A stretch of DNA of 20,108 nt from contig CAZWRK010000072.1 in the NCBI GenBank assembly GCA_964635875.1, positions 1 through 20,108 on the forward strand, in the 5' to 3' direction. The notes beneath the pieces were generated by a model. That model saw nothing but the letters and a program-made list of their open reading frames with translations. It made no database searches and was not told where the DNA came from. The position numbers were made by a program, and so were the translations under genes. Of the stretch, positions 1 through 6,931 are shown piece by piece. This DNA is from CAZWRK01 sp964635875. GTDB taxonomy: Bacteria > Pseudomonadota > Gammaproteobacteria > Burkholderiales > Aquaspirillaceae. How positions within the stretch are numbered: the stretch's first letter is position 1; each line of letters starts with the position of its first letter.

Positions 1-50
1 GGGACCTGCGGATTAACAGTCCGTCGCTCTACCGACTGAGCTATCGAGGA
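1..50 (-). tRNA. tRNA-Asn (GTT), partial, cut by window edge
   Basis: Read on the minus strand, the first 50 bases give the 5' part of a tRNA: acceptor 5' strand TCCTCGA, a D-arm with AGCTCAGTCGGTAGAGC, and an anticodon arm with the loop CTGTTAA, so the anticodon is GTT (asparagine). It closely resembles bacterial tRNA-Asn. The variable loop, T-arm and 3' acceptor strand lie beyond base 1, so the truncation is an edge effect and not decay. Identity is secure; the 3' end cannot be assessed. Confidence 0.95.
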
Positions 51-63
51 ATCGATGAACAAA

Positions 64-92
64 ATATTAAACTGCTTTCCCCCTGCCGTCAA
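64..92 (-). promoter_or_regulatory. Probable sigma-70 promoter of tRNA-Asn
   Basis: On the minus strand a TTGACG -35 element (87-92) is followed after exactly 17 bases by TAATAT (64-69), which lies 14 bases upstream of the mature tRNA 5' end at base 50. The -35 matches the consensus at 5 of 6 positions and the -10 at 4 of 6. Position and spacing are right for a tRNA promoter, so the tRNA is probably transcribed separately from rne, which lies upstream on the same strand. The -35 lies inside one arm of the hairpin at 81-124. Confidence 0.55.
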
Positions 93-124
93 CTAAATTC
101 TTCAAAAAGAATGAAACGGCAGGG
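81..124 (-). terminator. Compound hairpin at the 3' end of rne
   Basis: The outer arms CCCTGCCGT (81-89) and ACGGCAGGG (116-124) are perfectly complementary over 9 bp. Inside them is a second perfect 6-bp hairpin (ATTCTT 97-102 with AAGAAT 107-112). It starts 13 bases after the rne stop codon. No U-tract follows directly on the minus strand, so it may be a transcript-end or stabilising structure and not a textbook Rho-independent terminator. Confidence 0.45.
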
Positions 125-136
125 ATCTGCAGGTTA

Positions 137-3100
137 CTACCGCGTGGTTTCCACCTGAGTCAAGCTCACTGGCGTTGCTGAGCTCTGCGCAGCAACGTAC
201 GCTGCACGAACATCACTTCGCCGTTTTTGGGTGATTGGGTGGTTGGGGAGAGTGCTCTCTGCCGCGGTCGTTGATGCCGTCTCGACCATAACCAAGGTGG
301 TGTCCTTGTTTGTGTCGATGGTTGGGCGGACATGGTCGCTGTGACGACGCTTCAGTCCGCTTTCACCTTCAGTAGCAAGCTCCACGTTCGCAGTCAGCGC
401 ATCTTTCCGTGTATGAACCATAATCAGCCCCCCTAAATCTACCGGTTCTTCCACAGCAACAGCTACCGTGGCCGCGATCGGGGTGGTGACTGCAGCATGT
501 TCCTCTGCAGGCAGCGACGTGGTTTCATGAGGCTCAATGGGCGCAGACGCAATTGGCGCCGCGACTTCCTCTGTGACCGCTTGGGTTTCAGTAGTGTCTA
601 CGGCCTCAGCCATTGCTTCGGTTGCGGCAGCCGCTGGCGGCGTCACTGCTGGGCGGGTTTCGACTTGCACTAGTGTGACTTCTGCCGTTTCCACCACGGT
701 CACCGCGGGTTCCACCGCAGGTGTTGGCGCTTGGCTTGCGATCGCTGTCGGCGTAGAAGGCGCTGCAATAGCCTGCTCTGGCACTTCTTCCTGCGGACGC
801 GGAGCCGATTCTACTTGAATTAAAACAGGCTCATTGCGTTGGCTAGGCGGCGCGACTTTTTCTACAGGTACCACGGTGATCACTGGTGCTGTTTCGACCG
901 TGGCCTCATGAACGACTACAGGCGCGGCAGGCTCGACCGTTTGTGGTGCAACGACGGTTTCAACCGCCTTGGCGGCGACATGTGCTGGCGCAACGACCGG
1001 CGTCGCATGGTGAACCACAGTGGCAGCTACTTCGACGACAGGCTGTTTGTCTTCTTGAACACTGACCGGCGGTTGTACGGCCTGATGTGGTTCATTCTCA
1101 GCAATCGTGGCCAGTTTGTCGTCATGAGCACCTTGTTGGGTCTCATGATTTTCTTCATGGCGACGTTCTCCTCCACGGCGGCCGCGACGACGACGAGGTG
1201 TACGCTCAACTTCACCGGTGTGCAATTCTTGTGGCCCGGCGTTGTGAGGTTGCGTATTCGCTTTGTCTTGCTCTTGAGGCGCAAGGCGCGGCTCGATTGC
1301 TTCGATTGGCGTTACATTTTGCGGCTCTTCGCGGCGCTGGCGACGACGTTGCTCCCGTGGTGCTGGCGCATCTTGCTGGGTCGCATCGCGTTCTACGCGT
1401 GCAGGGCGTGCGTCACGTGTTTCTGACTGCTGGCGCGAATCATTGCGATCGTTGCGTTCATGGCGCCGATCTTGTTGTTGACGCTCAGGTTTCTCGCGCG
1501 GCTCCTGCTGTGTTTGCGATCTGCTGTCGTTTTGACGCGTGTCACGGCGAGGATGACTTTCGTCGTGGTTGCGCGAACGGGCTGGGCGGCGCTCGCGACG
1601 CGGTTGGGCGTCACGCGTAGGCGCTGCGGCAGGTGCTGGGCGTGCCGGGGCGACGGGGGCTGCCGCAGGGGTTTGTGCCGTATCGTCACCTTTAAACCAT
1701 GCTACGATTCGCTCAAAGAACCCCAATTTGACTGGCTCGGCGGACGGTTTTGTCGGTACCGGGGTTGGGGTCGCTGTTGTGGTGCTTGGTCGTGCTTCGC
1801 GCTCTTTGGCGAGTGGAGCAGGCTGGTCCGGTGTAATACCTTGAACTGCAGGCTGTTGGCGGACGGGTTTTTGGCGCTCTTGAACGTAAGAACTCACCAC
1901 GTCTTCTGCAGGCGATTCCACCATTTTGTAACTTGGCAAAACATCATCTTCTTGAATCTCGTCGGACTTCAGACGAGTGATGGTGTAATGCGGGGTCTCA
2001 AGGTGCATGTTCGGGATTAAGACCACATTGACTTTGAGGCGCTCTTCAATCGTGAACAGTTCGGCACGTTTTTCGTTTAGCAAGAACGTCGCGACATCAA
2101 CAGGCACTTGCGCGTGAATCGCAGCGCTGTTTTCCTTCATCGCTTCTTCTTGGATGATCCGCAAAATGTGTAGTGCGGAGGACTCGGTGCCGCGAATAAA
2201 GCCCGTACCGTGGCAACGCGGGCACGGCATGTGACTGGTTTCACCCAACGACGGCTGCAAGCGTTGGCGCGAGAGTTCGAGCAGGCCAAAGCGGGATAGC
2301 TTGCCCATTTGGACACGGGCGCGGTCGCTCTTCAGAGAATCTTTCAGGCGGCCTTCGACTTCGCGCTGGTTTTTGGGGCTTTCCATGTCGATAAAGTCGA
2401 TCACGATCAACCCGCCCAAGTCGCGCAGACGCAGTTGGCGTGCGATTTCTTCTGCGGCTTCGAGGTTGGTGTTGAGCGCGGTGGTCTCGATGTCGGCACC
2501 TTTGGTGGCGCGTGCGGAGTTGACATCGATTGAGACGAGCGCTTCGGTGTGGTCAATGACAATCGCACCACCCGACGGCAAGCTGACGCTGCGCGAATAG
2601 GCGGTTTCGATTTGATGCTCAATTTGGAAGCGCGAGAAGAGAGGAACGTCATCTAAATATCGTTTGATTCGATTGACGTTGCCGGGCATGACATGGCTCA
2701 TAAATTGCCGTGCTTGCTCCCAAACTTCTTCGGTATCAATCAGAATTTCGCCAATATCCGGCTGGAAATAATCGCGGATGGCGCGGATGACTAAGCTACC
2801 TTCTTGATAAATCAGGAAGGGTGCATGTTGGGCACCGGCGGCACCTTCAATTGCAGTCCAGAGTTGCAAGAGATAGTTGAGATCCCATTGCAGATCTTCA
2901 AAGCTCCGGCCAATCCCTGCGGTGCGCGCGATTAAGCTCATGCCTTGCGGGGTTTCTAGGCGAGACATGAGTTCGCGTAATTCATTACGCTCTTCGCCTT
3001 CAATCCGGCGCGAAACACCACCGCCGCGTGGATTGTTCGGCATCAAAACAAGATAGCGGCCTGCGAGGCTGACGTAAGTCGTGAGCGCCGCGCCTTTATT

Positions 3101-3424
3101 ACCACGCTCATCTTTTTCGACTTGAACAATGAGTTCCATGCCTTCAGACAGCACTTCTTGGATGCGTGCGCGGCCGCCTTCATAGTTTTTAAAATAGGCG
3201 CGTGACACTTCCTTAAACGGCAGAAAGCCATGGCGTTCAGAGCCATAGTCGACAAAGCAGGCTTCTAGCGAGGGCTCGATTCGAGTGATCACACCCTTGT
3301 AAATATTGCCCTTTTTTTGTTCCTTGCCTACGGTTTCAATATCCAAATCAACGAGCTTTTGCCCATCGACGATCGCGACGCGGAGCTCTTCAGCTTGCGT
3401 CGCATTAAATAACATGCGTTTCAT
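137..3424 (-). CDS. rne: Ribonuclease E
   Basis: Endoribonuclease of mRNA decay and rRNA/tRNA processing and scaffold of the RNA degradosome; about 1095 aa, similar to E. coli RNase E (1061 aa). The N-terminus MKRMLFNATQ is near-identical to the family, so I start at 3424 and not at the in-frame ATG 30 bases upstream; an AGGGA ribosome site precedes it. The S1 domain is at about 37-120. Metal-binding Asp300 (SIDVNSAR) and Asp343 (VIDFID) and the zinc-link CPRC (401-404) are intact. A membrane-binding amphipathic helix is likely at about 566-579 (KLGFFERIVAWFKG). The rest is disordered: Arg-rich blocks at about 609-700 and 742-757 (RNA binding), then a Val/Ala/Pro/Glu tail carrying repeated LVxVET-like motifs. 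The gene is divergent from rluC across a long structured leader. Confidence 0.97.
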   Translation of the reverse strand: MKRMLFNATQAEELRVAIVDGQKLVDLDIETVGKEQKKGNIYKGVITRIEPSLEACFVDYGSERHGFLPFKEVSRAYFKNYEGGRARIQEVLSEGMELIVQVEKDERGNKGAALTTYVSLAGRYLVLMPNNPRGGGVSRRIEGEERNELRELMSRLETPQGMSLIARTAGIGRSFEDLQWDLNYLLQLWTAIEGAAGAQHAPFLIYQEGSLVIRAIRDYFQPDIGEILIDTEEVWEQARQFMSHVMPGNVNRIKRYLDDVPLFSRFQIEHQIETAYSRSVSLPSGGAIVIDHTEALVSIDVNSARATKGADIETTALNTNLEAAEEIARQLRLRDLGGLIVIDFIDMESPKNQREVEGRLKDSLKSDRARVQMGKLSRFGLLELSRQRLQPSLGETSHMPCPRCHGTGFIRGTESSALHILRIIQEEAMKENSAAIHAQVPVDVATFLLNEKRAELFTIEERLKVNVVLIPNMHLETPHYTITRLKSDEIQEDDVLPSYKMVESPAEDVVSSYVQERQKPVRQQPAVQGITPDQPAPLAKEREARPSTTTATPTPVPTKPSAEPVKLGFFERIVAWFKGDDTAQTPAAAPVAPARPAPAAAPTRDAQPRRERRPARSRNHDESHPRRDTRQNDSRSQTQQEPREKPERQQQDRRHERNDRNDSRQQSETRDARPARVERDATQQDAPAPREQRRRQRREEPQNVTPIEAIEPRLAPQEQDKANTQPHNAGPQELHTGEVERTPRRRRGRRGGERRHEENHETQQGAHDDKLATIAENEPHQAVQPPVSVQEDKQPVVEVAATVVHHATPVVAPAHVAAKAVETVVAPQTVEPAAPVVVHEATVETAPVITVVPVEKVAPPSQRNEPVLIQVESAPRPQEEVPEQAIAAPSTPTAIASQAPTPAVEPAVTVVETAEVTLVQVETRPAVTPPAAAATEAMAEAVDTTETQAVTEEVAAPIASAPIEPHETTSLPAEEHAAVTTPIAATVAVAVEEPVDLGGLIMVHTRKDALTANVELATEGESGLKRRHSDHVRPTIDTNKDTTLVMVETASTTAAESTLPNHPITQKRRSDVRAAYVAAQSSATPVSLTQVETTR

Positions 3425-3946
3425 TAAAACGTTCCCTGCGCGGCACTCTCGCAAGGAGGCAGCAAGTATTTGACGGCGCGTGTGGCGCCTTTCCGAAAGA
3501 AGTGCTCAATTAAAGAACGGGAACGACAGTTAAGCCGACTTCCTTGGGTTTGCGGATTCGCGCCTGCGGTTCAATGCTTAAATTTCACGGGGGAGCTGTT
3601 TTAGGCTCCGCCATCTATTTCAGATGGTTTTCTCATGTGCTTGCTAGGCGCGTCGGGTCAAACTTTGCTGCGTAGTTTTCTGGCGGGCTTTGCACCAGAA
3701 AACGAAAAATCTCGTGAGTGCGTGTCGCGTACAAATGCTTTACCATCGCTGCTTTTCGGTGAGCGAGACAACCGTGGTGCCTGTCGGGTGACGAAGCGTC
3801 AGGTCAACGGATTCATATGCCGCCGCCGGCTTCGCATCGGGGTGTCATGCACCATAATGGCGCCCACCCCGGGCGCTCATCACTGCTTTCATTTTCGTCA
3901 ACAAATTGTTGCCGTCAGATGAAAAGCTCAGGAAGTATAAGCAAAG
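3425..3946. promoter_or_regulatory. Divergent rne/rluC control region and rne leader
   Basis: This 522-bp stretch between the two divergent starts shows no convincing gene. It contains a perfect 9-bp inverted repeat (3675-3683 with 3695-3703), a perfect 6-bp hairpin (3611-3616 with 3622-3627), a branched fold (3772-3775 with 3807-3810, and 3780-3783 with 3800-3803) and a GC hairpin (GCGCCC 3861-3866 with GGGCGC 3872-3877). In E. coli the rne 5' leader is about 360 nt, folds into hairpins, and mediates autoregulation by RNase E. A comparably long structured leader here fits that role by inference. The rluC ribosome site AGGAAG lies at 3930-3935. Confidence 0.5.
3675..3703 (-). promoter_or_regulatory. 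Perfect stem-loop in rne leader
   Basis: Arms GTTTTCTGG (3675-3683) and CCAGAAAAC (3695-3703) pair perfectly over 9 bp around an 11-nt loop, about 250 nt upstream of the rne start codon. No T-tract follows on the minus strand, so it is not a terminator of rne. It is a candidate for the RNase E-sensing hairpin of the leader; this role is inference. Confidence 0.4.
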
Positions 3947-3963
3947 ATGACCGAGCTACGCAA
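3934..3963 (-). promoter_or_regulatory. Possible rne promoter overlapping the rluC start
   Basis: On the minus strand TTGCGT (3958-3963) is followed after 18 bases by TATACT (3934-3939, 5 of 6 consensus positions). It would give an rne leader of about 500 nt. The -35 is weak (3 of 6), and other promoters inside the leader are possible. Confidence 0.25.
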
Positions 3964-4891
3964 AGACTCCGTCAGCCAGATCACGATTGATGATGCTGAC
4001 GCAGGCCAAAGGATCGACAATTATTTGGTCCGTATTTTAAAAGGTGTGCCGAAAAGCCACGTGTATCGCATCCTTCGCAGCGGCGAAGTGCGTGTGAATA
4101 AAGGCCGTATTGAAGCGAGCTATCGCATTCAAATTGGTGATGTCTTACGGATTCCGCCGATTCGGATTGCGAGTCGCGAAGATGGTGGTCGACCCGTTCC
4201 CGCGGCCGTTTTCCCGATCGTGTTTGAAGATGATGCCTTGTTGGTGATTGATAAACCGGCTGGTGTGGCTGTGCATGGTGGTTCAGGCGTGTCGTTTGGT
4301 GTGATTGAGCAGTTGCGCGCCTCACGTCCTGATGCGCGCTATTTGGAGTTGGTGCATCGCCTTGATCGTGAAACCTCTGGTTTGCTGATGATTGCAAAAA
4401 AACGCTCTGCCTTGACGGCCTTGCATCGCTTTATGCGTGAGGGGCGGCCGGATAAGCGTTATTTGGCATTGGCGATTGGGCCATGGCCTGCGCAGCGTCG
4501 TGAAGTGAAAGAGCCGCTTCTTAAATTCACCCTGCCGGATGGAGAGCGCCGCGTGCGTGTTTCTCCTGAGGGAATTAGTGCGCATACCCGTTTTACGCTG
4601 GTTGAGTCGTTTGCCGATTTTTCGCTCGTCGAAGCAAAATTGCTAACGGGGCGCACGCATCAAATTCGGGTGCATATGCAATGTTGTGGCCAGGCCATTG
4701 CGGGTGACGACAAGTACGGTGATTTTGGGTTGAATAAACAGCTGATGCGGCAGGGGCTAAAGCGCATGTTCTTACATGCAGCACGACTGTCACTGCCACA
4801 CCCTTTGACTGGGGAACCTTTAGAGTTGCGAGCGCCTTTGCCAAAAGAGCTTGAACAGTTTTTGGTTACGTTGCGAGGTCGCCATGAATAG
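3947..4891 (+). CDS. rluC: 23S rRNA pseudouridine synthase RluC
   Basis: RluA-family pseudouridine synthase of 314 aa; E. coli RluC modifies U955, U2504 and U2580 of 23S rRNA. An S4 RNA-binding domain occupies about residues 18-75 (QRIDNYLVRILKGVPKSHVY, then the VRVNKGR strand). The catalytic domain carries the signature HRLDRETSGLLMIAK with the nucleophilic Asp140, and later LLTGRTHQIRVHM. Length and Asp position (Asp144 in E. coli) fit RluC and not the shorter RsuA group. The start has an AGGAAG ribosome site 11 bases upstream. The gene is divergent from rne, as in many proteobacteria, and its last 8 bases overlap the start of the next gene, so the two are probably co-translated. Confidence 0.93.
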   Translation: MTELRKDSVSQITIDDADAGQRIDNYLVRILKGVPKSHVYRILRSGEVRVNKGRIEASYRIQIGDVLRIPPIRIASREDGGRPVPAAVFPIVFEDDALLVIDKPAGVAVHGGSGVSFGVIEQLRASRPDARYLELVHRLDRETSGLLMIAKKRSALTALHRFMREGRPDKRYLALAIGPWPAQRREVKEPLLKFTLPDGERRVRVSPEGISAHTRFTLVESFADFSLVEAKLLTGRTHQIRVHMQCCGQAIAGDDKYGDFGLNKQLMRQGLKRMFLHAARLSLPHPLTGEPLELRAPLPKELEQFLVTLRGRHE

Positions 4892-5543
4892 AGATTATGA
4901 TTTAATCGTTTTTGACTGGGATGGGACCTTGATGGATTCGACCGCGCATATCGTGCGCTCGATTCAAGCCGCCTGTGTCGATTTAGGCTTGCCGGTCCCT
5001 TCCCGAGAGCGCGCGAGCTATGTCATTGGCTTGGGACTCACCGATGCGATGCGCTACGCTTGTCCGGGCTTGGAAGAGGCTCGCTATCGTGAGATGGTCG
5101 ATGCGTATCGTCGGCATTATTTGGCGGGCGATGCCGGAGTGGATTTGTTTGAGGGCGTCGCGGAAGCGCTGCGCGACTATAAAGAACAAGGTGTATTTTT
5201 GGCGGTGGCGACCGGTAAAAGCCGTGTGGGTTTAGATCGCGTGCTGGCATTGAGTGGGCTGGTCGAAATTTTTGATTGCACGCGCACTGTGGATGAGTGC
5301 CATTCCAAGCCGCATCCACAGATGCTTGAACAGATTACCGATTATTTGGGGGTTGCGCCGCAGCGGGCACTGATGATTGGCGACACCACTCACGATTTGC
5401 AAATGGCGCTGAATGCGGGGATGCCGAGTGTCGGTGTGAGTTATGGTGCGCACCCAGAATCTGATTTGTTGGCTTTGAATCCGGTCGCCTGTTTTGCTCG
5501 TTTTGAGGAGCTACATCCTTGGCTTCGCGCCCGTATCAATTAA
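4884..5543 (+). CDS. HAD-family phosphatase (phosphoglycolate phosphatase-like)
   Basis: Haloacid dehalogenase-superfamily hydrolase of 219 aa. Motif I is FDWDGT (nucleophile Asp11, acid/base Asp13), motif II is VATGKS (Thr110), motif III is the Lys in HSKPHP (Lys142), and motif IV is IGDTTHD (Asp167, Asp171). The alpha-helical cap between motif I and motif II is the C1 type seen in Gph and pyrophosphatase PpaX. I chose the ATG at 4884, which overlaps the rluC stop (ATGAATAG), because DYDLIVFDWDGT is the usual N-terminus and GAGG lies just upstream; an in-frame ATG at 4851 would lie deep inside rluC. The substrate cannot be told from sequence; an HAD gene in this position beside rluC is common in betaproteobacteria. 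Confidence 0.88.
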   Translation: MNRDYDLIVFDWDGTLMDSTAHIVRSIQAACVDLGLPVPSRERASYVIGLGLTDAMRYACPGLEEARYREMVDAYRRHYLAGDAGVDLFEGVAEALRDYKEQGVFLAVATGKSRVGLDRVLALSGLVEIFDCTRTVDECHSKPHPQMLEQITDYLGVAPQRALMIGDTTHDLQMALNAGMPSVGVSYGAHPESDLLALNPVACFARFEELHPWLRARIN

Positions 5544-5866
5544 TTTGTCGTGCTGACCAACTAGAAAATGGCGGTCAAGGCGTACGTTTCGAGTGGCAAG
5601 GGCAGTCGTGCTTTGTGATTCGTTATGCGGGGCGTCTTTATGCCTATGTAAATGCTTGCCGACATATACCGGTAGAGATGGATTTGGCAGACGGTCATTT
5701 TTTTGACTTGTCTCGGCAATTTTTAGTGTGCTCGATGCATGCGGCGTACTATCAACCTGAGACCGGTCTGTGTTTAGGTGGCCCCTGTCGGGGGGCGCGG
5801 TTGCAGCCCGTCTTGATTGAAGAACGTGATGGTGATGTGATTGCTTTTTTAGATACGCTGCCTTGA
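5519..5866 (+). CDS. Rieske [2Fe-2S] ferredoxin-like protein
   Basis: Small soluble Rieske protein of 115 aa. The cluster ligands are the pair CRH (Cys47, His49) and CSMH (Cys71, His74), followed by the GGPCRGARL loop common to Rieske domains. There is no signal peptide or membrane segment, so it should act in the cytoplasm as an electron carrier; its partner is unknown. The start is TTG at 5519: a strong GAGGAG ribosome site at 5505-5510 sits 8 bases upstream, and no ATG occurs before the first ligand. The start overlaps the end of the HAD gene by 25 bp, which implies translational coupling within the rluC operon. Confidence 0.87.
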   Translation: MASRPYQLICRADQLENGGQGVRFEWQGQSCFVIRYAGRLYAYVNACRHIPVEMDLADGHFFDLSRQFLVCSMHAAYYQPETGLCLGGPCRGARLQPVLIEERDGDVIAFLDTLP

Positions 5867-5909
5867 TGTGTTCATTTAATTTGCTTTAAAAACAAAAAGG
5901 TATTCTGTT

Positions 5910-6851
5910 ATGAATGAGCCCCAAAACTGGGAGCGCCAGGTTGTCGAGCGACTGGCATTTGCCGCAATTGATGAGCAGCGACGTGCGCGACGTTGGAAAA
6001 TTTTCTTTCGGTCTGTATGGCTGACGCTGTTTGTCGCGGCGGTTGTGATGTTGATGCTAGAAAGCCCCTCTGCAAAGGAAGGGATGCATAGTCCTGGCGG
6101 TAAGCATACGGCAGTTGTTGATTTGGCAGGGCCGATTACCTCTGAAAACAATACTGCTGAGCGATTAATTTCCGGCTTGAATAAGGCATTTACTGACGCG
6201 GGTTCCAAGGCGGTGATTGTTCGTGCCAATAGCCCCGGCGGAAGTCCCGTTTTGTCTGGCATGGTTTATGACGAAATTCGCCGCTTAAAAGCGAAGCATC
6301 CCGCGATTCCGCTCTATTTTGTGGTGGAAGAGGTGTGCGCTTCGGGTTGTTATTATATGGCCGCTGCAGCCGATCGGATCTATGTTGATAAAGCCAGCAT
6401 TATTGGCTCAATTGGCGTGCTATCAGACGGCTTTGGCTTCCCCAGCTTGATGGAGAAATTGGGCGTGGAACGGCGCTTAATGACAGCGGGCACACATAAG
6501 GCGCTGGGCGATCCTTTTTCTCCTCAGAAGCCAGAAGATGCTGTGTGGCGTCAAAAGCTGTTAGATGGCATTCATCAGCAGTTTATTGACGCGGTGAAAG
6601 TCGGACGTGGTAAGCGGCTCGTGAATAATCCAGAGTTGTTCAGCGGTTTGGTCTGGCTTGGAAGCGATAGTTTAGCTGTTGGATTAGCAGACGGTTTAGG
6701 AAGTGTGAATTCGGTGGCGAGAGATGTTGTGAAAGCCGATGAGTTAGTGAATTTCACAACAGACGAATATCTTTTTGATCGGTTTGCGAAAAAAATCGGC
6801 GTGAGTTTGCGGTATGGTGTGAGTAGTTTTTTTGATACATCTTTGCGCTAA
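5910..6851 (+). CDS. S49 family signal peptide peptidase (SppA-like)
   Basis: Membrane-anchored serine protease of 313 aa, the short single-domain SppA type (about 300-340 aa; E. coli SppA is a 618-aa tandem). One membrane helix at about residues 33-50 follows a basic cytoplasmic N-terminus. The protease core shows the oxyanion region NSPGGSP (108-113), the nucleophile Ser145 in CASGCYYM, and the general-base Lys197 in AGTHKALGDPF, matching the Ser/Lys dyad of the B. subtilis enzyme. It probably degrades remnant signal peptides or misfolded membrane proteins. An AAAAGG ribosome site lies 9 bases before the ATG. It follows the Rieske gene by 43 bp and is probably the last gene of the rluC operon, with a hairpin downstream. 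Confidence 0.9.
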   Translation: MNEPQNWERQVVERLAFAAIDEQRRARRWKIFFRSVWLTLFVAAVVMLMLESPSAKEGMHSPGGKHTAVVDLAGPITSENNTAERLISGLNKAFTDAGSKAVIVRANSPGGSPVLSGMVYDEIRRLKAKHPAIPLYFVVEEVCASGCYYMAAAADRIYVDKASIIGSIGVLSDGFGFPSLMEKLGVERRLMTAGTHKALGDPFSPQKPEDAVWRQKLLDGIHQQFIDAVKVGRGKRLVNNPELFSGLVWLGSDSLAVGLADGLGSVNSVARDVVKADELVNFTTDEYLFDRFAKKIGVSLRYGVSSFFDTSLR

Positions 6852-6881
6852 TCCGTGTGATTTTGCTTATTTCTTTACTGC

Positions 6882-6916
6882 CCCAGCGTGTTGTTGCATG
6901 CTGGGCATGACTTTTT
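6882..6916 (+). terminator. Probable intrinsic terminator after S49 peptidase
   Basis: A 9-bp stem with one G-U pair (CCCAGCGTG 6882-6890 with CATGCTGGG 6897-6905) closes a TTGTTG loop. A short T-run (6912-6916) follows after six bases. It lies 30 bases past the S49 stop and before pyrD. The gap before the T-run makes it weaker than the other terminators in the window. Confidence 0.5.
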
Positions 6917-6931
6917 GATAGATACCCGCTC

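Noticed and set aside
839..2020. Long plus-strand open frames opposite rne (839-1426, 1087-1620, 1460-2020)
   Set aside because: They are antisense to the GC-rich, Arg/Pro/Ala-biased RNase E tail, which depletes stops on the other strand; the translations are low-complexity and resemble no family.
3605..3631. Hairpin CCATCT/AGATGG followed by TTTT, as a plus-strand terminator
   Set aside because: No plus-strand gene lies upstream of it and the stem is only 6 bp; better taken as part of the rne leader fold.
3635..3922. 95-codon plus-strand frame in the rne/rluC gap
   Set aside because: No ribosome site, no recognisable domain, and it lies over the structured rne leader.
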